IMG/VR virus record: IMGVR_UViG_3300005528_000072
Span: 1-54,545 of that record
Origin: a virus
Reading direction: 5' to 3' (one strand)
Length of the DNA: 54,545 nucleotides
Position 1 is the stretch's first letter, and every line of letters begins with the position of its first letter. Below, piece after piece: positions 9,489-16,628 of this stretch. The notes under the pieces are model-generated. The model was given only the letters and a program-made list of their open reading frames with translations, made no database searches and was not told the DNA's origin. The position numbers and the translations under genes were made by a program.

Positions 9489-9872
9489 TTAGCTGATTGT
9501 TTCGTATGAACAAGTGAATGTCAAATTACTTGCTGAGTTACTCTGAACCCACAACATGCTTGCTTCGCCCGTAACAGTGGTATCCAACAAATAAAATGAT
9601 GTTGATTTGTCTAACAAAACCAACGTTGAGTTCGGTGGAACAGAAACCGTGTTACCAATCGAACGAAACGTAGTTCCATCAGCAAGGCGTAGTTCTATGG
9701 TAGCAGCATATGAAGTGGCTGGATCCAAATTTGCTATCATGACCGTGTTTACTTTATGAGTAGCATTAGTCGCCGGCGCAGCAACCAATCCCTGTCGTGC
9801 TGTATTCGCAGGCGTGAGTGTCACCGTATGCGGTATAATAGAAGTTACGTTTACAATATTAGGTGCGGCCAT
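9489..9872 (-). CDS. small beta-rich virion protein
   Basis: 127 aa. Predicted all-beta: NTVMIANLDPATSYAATIELRL, then PNSTLVLLDKSTSFYL and EASMLWVQS. This resembles a family of roughly 110-130-residue proteins found in the fibre modules of marine phages and, in fold pattern, the 112-aa (14914) and 110-aa (15783) proteins in this window (VxxxTIANLD or TIANIT core). It sits 3 nt upstream of the 190-aa fibre-module stop and is transcribed with it. A capsid or fibre decoration is possible. No catalytic motif is visible. Confidence 0.65.
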   Translation of the reverse strand: MAAPNIVNVTSIIPHTVTLTPANTARQGLVAAPATNATHKVNTVMIANLDPATSYAATIELRLADGTTFRSIGNTVSVPPNSTLVLLDKSTSFYLLDTTVTGEASMLWVQSNSASNLTFTCSYETIS

Positions 9873-9875
9873 TTA

Positions 9876-10448
9876 TTATGCTCCAAAAATAATTGATCCT
9901 ACAAATCCTGAACTTAGGATTTTTGTATTTGCTGATGCTGAAAAGTTGCTATCTGATATAGTGCCGTCTGCGATTAGATTACCAGTAATTGTACCGGCAA
10001 CAATGTTGTTTCCACGAACACTATTTGGTGCTAAATCATCACCAGTAATGGTTTCTGCGGCAATCAGATTACCAGTAATTGTACCAGCAACAATGTTATT
10101 GCCACGAATAGAGTTTTGAGTAAGATTATTACCTGAAACTGATGTAGCTGCAAGTTTATTACCAGTTACAGAACCGTCTGATGGTACTTGTGTTGTTGTG
10201 CCATTACCAATATGATGAACAGCAATATTGTTTGTGCCTACTGAAGGAGCAGTAGTAAACGTAATGATATCACCACTTAGAGTATAATCAATACCTGGAA
10301 TTTTGTAAGAACCGTTAACAAAAACAACAACGGCTGCTGTCCCAGCAGGTGCCCTGGTAAGAACACCAAAAATAGTGCTGCTACCATCGCCGTTGAATAA
10401 ATCAACTATATGCGGTACTGACGTAACTTGATTGCCAATATAAGACAT
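9876..10448 (-). CDS. short tail-fibre protein (MSYIGN family)
   Basis: 190 aa. Residues 1-85 are one beta module (LFNGDGSSTIFGVLT, then VVVFVNGSYKIPGIDY, then ITFTTAPSVGTNNIAVHHIG), homologous to the C-terminal repeats of the giant fibre. Residues 95-170 carry a duplicated block, RGNNIVAGTITGNLIA, at both peptide and DNA level (around 9965-10030 and 10060-10120), of the parallel-beta trimer type. A good AAGGA precedes the ATG, and a late promoter box at 10469 drives it. The 172-aa gene at 15265 is a paralogue. Role: fibre tip or shaft segment, inferred. Confidence 0.75.
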   Translation of the reverse strand: MSYIGNQVTSVPHIVDLFNGDGSSTIFGVLTRAPAGTAAVVVFVNGSYKIPGIDYTLSGDIITFTTAPSVGTNNIAVHHIGNGTTTQVPSDGSVTGNKLAATSVSGNNLTQNSIRGNNIVAGTITGNLIAAETITGDDLAPNSVRGNNIVAGTITGNLIADGTISDSNFSASANTKILSSGFVGSIIFGA

Positions 10449-10467
10449 TTAAATCCTTAATTTTACT

Positions 10468-10887
10468 CTATTTATTCGTTCTTGAAGGCGGCTCATCATC
10501 AGGACAAGGATATTGTTCGTTTACTATTTTAATTGTTTTATAAAAATCTGATTCTTTTCCTGGAATCTGATTTTTGTCTATTGCCTCATATAACAAATTG
10601 AACAGCACAGTAATGTCAGGATATGCCTGATATCGATCATAAAAGTGTTGCCAATACGCACAAAATCTTTCTTGAAACTCTAGTTCATTCAGTATTTCTT
10701 CTTTTGTTGGTGGTGGTAAACCACTTTCATCCTGATACTCACCAAAAACGAACTCACCATCTTGTTCGGATAAACCGTACTGCGCTGTTGGTCTAAGCGC
10801 ACGTGCGGCTGTTTTATAATTACAATCAAGTTTACCTTGACCGTGATTAATTAAAAACTGCGAATAATAAATCTCTTCGTTATTCAT
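10468..10887 (-). CDS. fibre-region protein, function unknown
   Basis: 139 aa, acidic, largely helical. Features are YYSQFLINHGQGKLDCNYKTA at the start, FGEYQDESGLPPPTKEEIL in the middle, and ERFCAYWQHFYDRYQAYPD. The P-T-K-E-E-I phrase followed by a helix resembles small accessory or chaperone proteins beside fibre genes, but I cannot place it in a family. It lies between the tail-assembly-chaperone-like gene and the 190-aa fibre gene. Its stop overlaps the late promoter of the next gene. Confidence 0.55.
   Translation of the reverse strand: MNNEEIYYSQFLINHGQGKLDCNYKTAARALRPTAQYGLSEQDGEFVFGEYQDESGLPPPTKEEILNELEFQERFCAYWQHFYDRYQAYPDITVLFNLLYEAIDKNQIPGKESDFYKTIKIVNEQYPCPDDEPPSRTNK
10469..10476 (-). 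promoter_or_regulatory. T4-type late promoter box (AATAAATA)
   Basis: The minus strand reads GAATAAATAG about 20 nt before the ATG of the 190-aa fibre gene. The box overlaps the TAG stop of the upstream 139-aa gene. It matches the NATAAATA late box, and an AAGGA ribosome site lies between it and the ATG. Confidence 0.65.
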
Positions 10888-10917
10888 TCAATCACCCTTC
10901 ATTTATAATTTTATATA

Positions 10918-11376
10918 TTATGGTTTTTCAGGCCACTGTATATTCCAAGGAAAACCCTCTTGTGACGACATATCACGAAGTGCTTGACGATACGTTGCCC
11001 ATGCTGCTTTATCCGCCGGTGAATCTTCCAGTTGTGTCCAATCGGATTCTGTCAATCTTTGATTGCGTGTGCGGCGAACGGCTTCACTCTGTTCAGCATC
11101 TCTTATTAATTTATATGCATCTTCTTGTTGACTGTCACTAAAAATTGGTCCTAACACATACTTAGTATACCATTTTCCGTCAATTTGTTCAATACCACCA
11201 AACTGACTGTATTGATACATCGTGCCACCAGTTGCTTGTGGACCCTCAAATACGGGGTCAACACCGTTTGCTTCCATCCACTCAGTTGTTACTGGTGCTG
11301 GAGTTGACGGTATCATATTACGCAGAGCATTGTCTGTTGGAAAATATTCACCGGTTGATTGTAATCTGTAACCCAT
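10918..11376 (-). CDS. phage tail-assembly-chaperone-like protein
   Basis: 152 aa. The C-terminal 55 residues (RRTRNQRLTESDWTQLEDSP, then WATYRQALRDM and FPWNIQWPEKP) carry the signature of the Phage_tail_APC family (PF16778): an RN-L-SDW motif, then YRQ-LRD and a terminal WP-P. These proteins are usually encoded directly beside tail fibres and thought to help their assembly. The N-terminal 90 residues (STGEYFPTDNALRNMIPSTP) are less conserved. An AAGGA site precedes the ATG. It lies just downstream of the 1171-aa fibre, its likely client. Confidence 0.75.
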   Translation of the reverse strand: MGYRLQSTGEYFPTDNALRNMIPSTPAPVTTEWMEANGVDPVFEGPQATGGTMYQYSQFGGIEQIDGKWYTKYVLGPIFSDSQQEDAYKLIRDAEQSEAVRRTRNQRLTESDWTQLEDSPADKAAWATYRQALRDMSSQEGFPWNIQWPEKP

Positions 11377-11395
11377 TTTTTTCCTTTTTTTATTT

Positions 11396-14300
11396 TTATG
11401 CTATAGCCCAATATATGTATCTGGGAGAAGAAATACAAGACTGTGAGTTAAATAATATGGCGATGTCATTACCAAATGCCGCTGTGTTAAATGTAACGGC
11501 AGTAATTGTTGGACCATTTGTCCAAGTGATACCATCATCTGAATAAGCAGTGTTTCCGGAACCACCTCCAGCCAAAAATCTATTCCCAGTAAAAACTAAT
11601 GCTTGTGGACTACGACCTATTGTTCTTGAGGTCCATGTGGTGCCGTCTGGAGATGTAAGCAATGTTTGACTGTCACCGCCGATAACATACAAATTTTTAC
11701 CATAAACTATATCTCTAAGAGCAATATTTCCTAGTCCCAAATCTGTTAGTGTAAAATTGATTCCATCAGATGATTGAAGTAGTCTAGAACTGGAACCCAC
11801 AATAAAAAGTACACCATTCAAATATTTAATTCTGTTAAGACTGACTGTTGTACCTGTCGATACAGAAGACCAATTTATACCATCTGAAGAACTCAAAAGT
11901 GTACCAGAGGCTCCACATGCCCAATATTTTCCAAAAGCAAACTCACAAGAAAGCAAATTACTTGCTGTACCGCTGGTTCTTGATGACCAAGAAGTACCAT
12001 TCGATGAAGTAGTTATGTCACCATTGGTACCACACGCAACATATAGTTCATTTCCAAAAGTAATGCCACGAAGAGTGCCAGAAGTAGTAGAATATGTTGT
12101 CCACCTTATACCGTCTGGTGAAAAATTAACTTGCCCACTGCTATCCACAACCACAAATTGATTATTGTGAAAAATGGCTCCTTCGACAGCAGTGCCACCA
12201 ACAGGGTAGCTGGCGTAAAATTCTCCATAACCGCTGTTCATATCTGCTGGTGCTGTTGATGATATTTCAAAGCCTGCTGAATAAGGATCAATGTAATCTG
12301 TTGATGTATTTTCTGTGTTAGTGGTCTCTATTGAAAAATAGGGATCATTGCCCGACAATATACCTCTAGACGAATCATATAAGTACCAGTCACCGGCACT
12401 TTCAGTAGATTTTATTAGAACTAATCTTGCTCCAGCAGTAAATCCACAATCTATTTGTTGTGAAGTTCCTACTCCTTTACCAACATAATATGAACATTTT
12501 GAAACACTCGGAACATCACCAAAAAGATATGCAACAAATGAATGACCGGAAGCATTAACACTACCATTTGTGCCTACCGTAAACGAAGAAGAAGTTGGTG
12601 CCGTATCATTCCAAAAGGTAGCAAGAGTAGAATAAGCTCCCCCATCATCTAATTGTAAAGATAAATTTGGTCCTAAAGCTGATGTATATACAGCCCAAGC
12701 ATCGGTGCCTCCAGCAGTTTTTTTGACCCAAATCATTTTTGGCACTACACCCAAATTATGACTGACTGTTCTAGCGGTACCGGTACCTGTGTATGTAACA
12801 ATATCAAGAAATCCAGGAGCCCGTCTGAACGCTTCAACTATTTGATTGTTCGAAACAACACTCAAATTTAACTGAGAAGTCGCATCATTTCCCACACCAA
12901 ATCCATCCATTGCAGAGAAAGAAGTACCATATCCAGATGTAGGTGTCATCAAAGAATCTGCGTCAGTAACTCCTGCTGCGGTAGTACCAGTAGCTAAGTA
13001 TTGATTACCTCTCAATCTATCACCAACAAGCATTCCACCAAATGAAGTTGAATTTCGCTGACGAGCCATGATCATGTCAGTTAGAATATTAGTTGTCACT
13101 TTACGATTATCAACGTTAGTGCCTGTATAAACGATTGGTTGAAACACCTCAGTACCACTTGTTGGTGTTTCCATTGGACCACGACGGATGGCGATGTAGA
13201 TGAACGTGGAGTTAAGCGTGTTTATTTTTCCACCATCATCAATTATTTGAAATCCATTTGCAAGTAAAGCTATTCTTGTATTTAAATTTTCTACAACATT
13301 CAAATTAGGATAAATTTGAGGTGTTTGATTAGAACCAGGAGTATTTGTGATACCCCTTACACCGTCATGTAAGCACCAATCATTGGATGCGGTAGAATCT
13401 TTTATTAACAAAAATGCAGGTTCATACCCAAGATTTATAGTCGGACCCGTTGTGCTACCATTTCCAATATAACTTCCACAACTAATTATATTGTCCGAAC
13501 CACTTAGACCAAAGCCACCAGCGTCGTGAGCGAATAGATATGCAACATAGGTTGCACCGTTTTCATTAACTTCAGGAGTAAGTCCATCTACGGTAAACAC
13601 CGTATCTGTAGGCGTTGTGTTATTCCAAGCACTGCTACTTGCTGCCGCAAGAGTTGAGTTAAGAATTAATACCTGATTACTGCCCGTTGATCGATGATAC
13701 ACATACCAGTTGTATCCCACACTAGTGCATTTGATGAAAATACATCCTGGCACTGAACCAAGATTGTGAGAAATCTGACGACTAGCAACACCATTACCCG
13801 TATAAGTCACCACATCAAAGAACTTGGCTTGTCTACGGAATGTCCATGAGGCATAGAGACTTGCGTTATTGTTATAATCTACATCATCACTTAAAGAAAA
13901 TCCTGTATTGCTAAAAGCGGTAACTCCTGACAATTCAGACGCCTCAAAAGCACCGGTGCTAGAATCTAAAGATTTGGTTACACCTCTTGCCGTATCTACA
14001 AGACGATGGCCTACTACTTGAGAACGACCTTTGATCCAAACTAGACCTCCTTTGGAGGTATCATTAAATACACCACCCTCTGTTCGAGAAATTGGCGCAC
14101 CAGAAATTGTAATAGAGTATGCGTTTGGCGATAGGTCCGTTGTAAGACTTGGAGCTTTACAAGTGAGTAATTGTGTGCCCGAAACTGCCTCTAGTGGGCT
14201 AGACGGCCTAGTAAAGTTCGATGTATATAATGCAGTGTTTGTGATTCTAAGATTTGAAATATACCCTTGTGTAAATTCGTAGCCAGAACCGGCACTGCTA

Positions 14301-14911
14301 CCAGCACCAATATAAAGAGTGCCTGTTGTGATTGCTCCAGTTACACCAGCTGTTGTGCCACTAAGTAGTGTGCCATTAAGAAACATGCGAACAGTGGAAC
14401 CGCTTCTACAAAGCGCAACATGGCTCCATTGATTAACTATTGGGGGATTAAATGAAAAGTTGATTTGCCCATATCCCCCAACTTGAACATAAAATGCTCC
14501 CGTGTTTAGATAATCTGTAACTATAGAAAAATTGGTATCTCTAAAAGACTTGTCTAAGATTATATACGCACGGTTGAAATCTGTGGGAAAAAAGAAAAAT
14601 TCAACGGTAAAATCTCCGCTGAGAGCAGGCATTGTTGTTATTAAAGCATCATCTACACCGTCAAACTCAACATATCCACCATATATACTGCCAGACATGT
14701 CGATTCCATTTGAGATCGTCTGCGTGGTACCATTGCCTGTATACAGATACGTCGAAAATACATCTTCAACATAAACAGCCGTGGTTACGACACCTGGTGT
14801 CGTTGCAAAAGGAAACCGTCTGAGGCTTATTCTATTTGAACTAAACTTTCTTGCCGCAACTCTTGGCTGATTGTTTAGACTGCCAGTCAGGCCAAATCTT
14901 TTTAGACTCAT
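11396..14911 (-). CDS. LamG/beta-propeller tail fibre (1171 aa)
   Basis: Large multi-domain fibre. Residues 1-45 are a basic anchor. About 50-270 form a concanavalin-A/LamG-like lectin domain (YVEFDGVDDALITTMP, then VEFFFFPTDF, WSHVALCRSG, MFLNGTLL, and YISNLRITNTALY). About 290-900 hold repeated modules with the phrase YTGNG-x-x-R-x-ISHNLGSVPGCIFIK, then SxTFTV and YVAYLF, seen two to three times. About 930-1171 hold short repeats of the form GITFGNELYVACG / TSSNGTSWSSRTSG, consistent with a BNR/Ycf48-like beta-propeller. Lectin and propeller suggest glycan binding at the cell surface. It ends 20 nt before the chaperone-like gene. The LamG call is firm; the exact family of the middle modules is from memory of marine phage fibres. 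Confidence 0.85.
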   Translation of the reverse strand: MSLKRFGLTGSLNNQPRVAARKFSSNRISLRRFPFATTPGVVTTAVYVEDVFSTYLYTGNGTTQTISNGIDMSGSIYGGYVEFDGVDDALITTMPALSGDFTVEFFFFPTDFNRAYIILDKSFRDTNFSIVTDYLNTGAFYVQVGGYGQINFSFNPPIVNQWSHVALCRSGSTVRMFLNGTLLSGTTAGVTGAITTGTLYIGAGSSAGSGYEFTQGYISNLRITNTALYTSNFTRPSSPLEAVSGTQLLTCKAPSLTTDLSPNAYSITISGAPISRTEGGVFNDTSKGGLVWIKGRSQVVGHRLVDTARGVTKSLDSSTGAFEASELSGVTAFSNTGFSLSDDVDYNNNASLYASWTFRRQAKFFDVVTYTGNGVASRQISHNLGSVPGCIFIKCTSVGYNWYVYHRSTGSNQVLILNSTLAAASSSAWNNTTPTDTVFTVDGLTPEVNENGATYVAYLFAHDAGGFGLSGSDNIISCGSYIGNGSTTGPTINLGYEPAFLLIKDSTASNDWCLHDGVRGITNTPGSNQTPQIYPNLNVVENLNTRIALLANGFQIIDDGGKINTLNSTFIYIAIRRGPMETPTSGTEVFQPIVYTGTNVDNRKVTTNILTDMIMARQRNSTSFGGMLVGDRLRGNQYLATGTTAAGVTDADSLMTPTSGYGTSFSAMDGFGVGNDATSQLNLSVVSNNQIVEAFRRAPGFLDIVTYTGTGTARTVSHNLGVVPKMIWVKKTAGGTDAWAVYTSALGPNLSLQLDDGGAYSTLATFWNDTAPTSSSFTVGTNGSVNASGHSFVAYLFGDVPSVSKCSYYVGKGVGTSQQIDCGFTAGARLVLIKSTESAGDWYLYDSSRGILSGNDPYFSIETTNTENTSTDYIDPYSAGFEISSTAPADMNSGYGEFYASYPVGGTAVEGAIFHNNQFVVVDSSGQVNFSPDGIRWTTYSTTSGTLRGITFGNELYVACGTNGDITTSSNGTSWSSRTSGTASNLLSCEFAFGKYWACGASGTLLSSSDGINWSSVSTGTTVSLNRIKYLNGVLFIVGSSSRLLQSSDGINFTLTDLGLGNIALRDIVYGKNLYVIGGDSQTLLTSPDGTTWTSRTIGRSPQALVFTGNRFLAGGGSGNTAYSDDGITWTNGPTITAVTFNTAAFGNDIAILFNSQSCISSPRYIYWAIA

Positions 14912-14913
14912 TC

Positions 14914-15252
14914 TCAGTAGACTTCAGTACCAAATGCAGAAAACGCCAACAAAGAACTATTCGCATTGACTGATACAATTGAACCAGCATTGAGTGTTAC
15001 GCCTAGTGAGAGTGTTATCGTATCTCTACCAGGAACATTGACGCCATATGCCAAATAGCTAACGTTCGATACAGCAGCACTTGAAGTATTCACTGCCACC
15101 CTAAATGCCGCACCAACACCTGCTGCTTCATCAAGATTTGCGATAGTGATAGACGAAATAATCGCAGAATTTCCAGAAGGAACCGTGTACAGTGTAGTCA
15201 ACACATTAGCTGAAGGATTTCTTTGTCCTAATATTTTGTATGCTCTTGCCAT
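14914..15252 (-). CDS. small beta-rich virion protein
   Basis: 112 aa. It starts MARAYKILGQRNPSAN and has VPSGNSAIISSITIANLDEA and VNVPGRDTITLSLGVTLNAG. The layout (a strand of type LYTVPSGxxAIISSITIAN, then a central strand, then a turn before the final strands) is a recurrent virion-protein family in marine T4-like phages. The 110-aa protein at 15783 and the 127-aa protein at 9489 share the TIAN strand. It is encoded 3 nt upstream of the LamG fibre and probably cotranscribed. Decoration or fibre-joint role is inferred. Confidence 0.65.
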   Translation of the reverse strand: MARAYKILGQRNPSANVLTTLYTVPSGNSAIISSITIANLDEAAGVGAAFRVAVNTSSAAVSNVSYLAYGVNVPGRDTITLSLGVTLNAGSIVSVNANSSLLAFSAFGTEVY

Positions 15253-15264
15253 TTATTTTTCCTT

Positions 15265-15783
15265 TTACATTCCACCAAACAAAAATGCATCATCGAAAAT
15301 GTCTGGAGGTGATACGATATTGTTGCCTGAGATTGCGTTGTTTGCGACTAAATTGCCTGTAATTGCGCCAGTCGCTATTTTGAGCGTTGTGATGCTGCCA
15401 TCAGCGACATCTGTTGCTACAATAGTGCCTGGTGCAATCTTATCACTAGTGACAGAATTTGCTGCAAGTTGTGTTACACCGACAGCGCCCGCTTGAATTT
15501 GACTTTGAGTAACTTGATTAAATGTCAATGTAATTGGTGACGTATAATTCACCAAAATATTTTCGGTGCCTAATGATGGCGCTTCAGTGAATGTTACAAC
15601 ACCCGATGAAACATTATACGAAGCAATTGGTGTTTGTAACACACTATTGACAACAACGATAATAGCATTGGCATCATCAAGAGTTCTTGACAAAGTAAAT
15701 TGAGTACAAGCACCGGTACCACTAAACTTATCTACTTTAGCCGTAAAGAAATTTACTTCAGGGCTATTGCCAATATATGACAT
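15265..15783 (-). CDS. short tail-fibre protein (MSYIGN family paralogue)
   Basis: 172 aa, paralogue of the 190-aa protein at 9876. It has the same MSYIGN start, one beta module at about 15-90 (KFSGTGACTQFTLSRTLDDA, then IIVVVNSVLQTPIASYNV, then FTEAPSLGTENILVNYTS), and a C-terminal beta-repeat stalk (NSVTSDKIAPGT, DGSITTLKIATGAITGNLVA). Its start overlaps the stop of the 110-aa gene by one base. Two copies of this fibre type, each beside a different large fibre (1171 aa and the Gly-rich adhesin), suggest each serves as a joint or cap for its neighbour. Confidence 0.75.
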   Translation of the reverse strand: MSYIGNSPEVNFFTAKVDKFSGTGACTQFTLSRTLDDANAIIVVVNSVLQTPIASYNVSSGVVTFTEAPSLGTENILVNYTSPITLTFNQVTQSQIQAGAVGVTQLAANSVTSDKIAPGTIVATDVADGSITTLKIATGAITGNLVANNAISGNNIVSPPDIFDDAFLFGGM

Positions 15784-16115
15784 TACGTAATCTCCAGAAC
15801 TGAAACGATAACATCGCCAGATGAAGCAATTGATGTGTTGACTTGTAAATAATCACCCGCTTCAAGCACCATTTTTTGATCACCACCAATAGGAACTAAA
15901 GCACCACCAGGAGCAATTGTCGCATCTTTGACAAGATAAACATTATTGGTAATGTTGCCGCCACTCAGAATGACATTTGCTGAGATTGGTGAGTTCGTGA
16001 TGTTAGCAATTGTCATGCCAATCACAGTTGCTTGTACTCCAGCACCAGCCGAATAGACATTTTGTGCCGTAGTTCCAGCAGCTTTGAGTGTTTGATTTTT
16101 AAAAGTATTGGCCAT
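15783..16115 (-). CDS. small beta-rich virion protein
   Basis: 110 aa from ATG 16115 (MANTFKNQTLKAAGTT); a TTG three bases upstream is less likely because GAGGA is placed for the ATG. The core has VIGMTIANITNSPISANVIL and GGALVPIGGDQKMVLEAGDY, the latter typical of small virion proteins with a jelly-roll-like fold. A late promoter box lies at 16145-16152, so this gene opens the downstream fibre unit. It shares the TIAN strand with the 112- and 127-aa proteins. Exact role unknown. Confidence 0.65.
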   Translation of the reverse strand: MANTFKNQTLKAAGTTAQNVYSAGAGVQATVIGMTIANITNSPISANVILSGGNITNNVYLVKDATIAPGGALVPIGGDQKMVLEAGDYLQVNTSIASSGDVIVSVLEIT

Positions 16116-16144
16116 CAAAATCCTCTAATTTTACAGTTTGAATC

Positions 16145-16152
16145 TATTTATC
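16145..16152 (-). promoter_or_regulatory. T4-type late promoter box (GATAAATA)
   Basis: The minus strand reads AGATAAATAG about 30 nt upstream of the ATG at 16115, directly after the stop of the 87-aa gene, with GAGGA in between. This is a full NATAAATA match at ideal distance, marking a new late transcription unit for the fibre genes. Confidence 0.7.
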
Positions 16153-16416
16153 TTATCCTAAGGCAATCGCAAACGCTAATGCTCTTCCTTCAATATCACT
16201 TATACCTGAACCAGAAATTGTTCCAGTAAAACTTACATTACCAACAACGTTACCAGTAACGGCTAGATCACCACCGACAGTGAAATCGGTGTTTGCGTAG
16301 AATGTGCCACCAACGCCGTTCGTTAGATTGTTCGCAACGGCAATTAAATCTTCAGTTGCTATAAGCCATTGCTGAAAGGTATTCGCAGTTGTTACCTGAT
16401 TAATATTTGCTGGCAT
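16153..16416 (-). CDS. short fibre N-terminal-type protein
   Basis: 87 aa. The start MPANINQVTTANTFQQWLIA is a signature I recognise from the N-termini of fibre proteins in cyanophage-like myoviruses, where it attaches the fibre to the baseplate. Here it is followed only by a short beta-repeat stretch (TVGGDLAVTGNVVGNVSFTG) and an end rich in Ala (GRALAFAIALG). It may be a minimal fibre base, or a fibre that has lost its distal part. AGAGGA precedes the ATG. It follows the DUF4815 and coiled-coil genes. Confidence 0.65.
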   Translation of the reverse strand: MPANINQVTTANTFQQWLIATEDLIAVANNLTNGVGGTFYANTDFTVGGDLAVTGNVVGNVSFTGTISGSGISDIEGRALAFAIALG

Positions 16417-16418
16417 TT

Positions 16419-16628
16419 CTATCCTCTATTTGCAATTTGTTGCAACAAAAATTTGATCTCTTGAAAATCACTTTTCAAAGAAGCGATTTCTTCATTTATA
16501 TGTTCGATATTTTCTTTTATTTTTGTCTTGTTTCTGTGTTCAGACAACTTTTCCCTATCGACATTTATTATCGCTTGATTTTTGGGATCTCTTCTCAGAT
16601 TATTATGATCTTTTACTTTATACATCAT
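16419..16628 (-). CDS. small coiled-coil virion-operon protein
   Basis: 69 aa, two Met codons at the start. N-terminus YKVKDHNNLRRDPKNQAII (conserved in T4-like marine phages), followed by a charged helix with heptads ending SDFQEIKFLLQQIA, so a coiled-coil oligomer is likely. It overlaps the stop of the 1824-aa gene in an ATGA arrangement (start at 16628, upstream stop 16625-16627), implying translational coupling. Function is unknown; a baseplate-to-fibre connector or clamp is plausible. Confidence 0.65.
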   Translation of the reverse strand: MMYKVKDHNNLRRDPKNQAIINVDREKLSEHRNKTKIKENIEHINEEIASLKSDFQEIKFLLQQIANRG

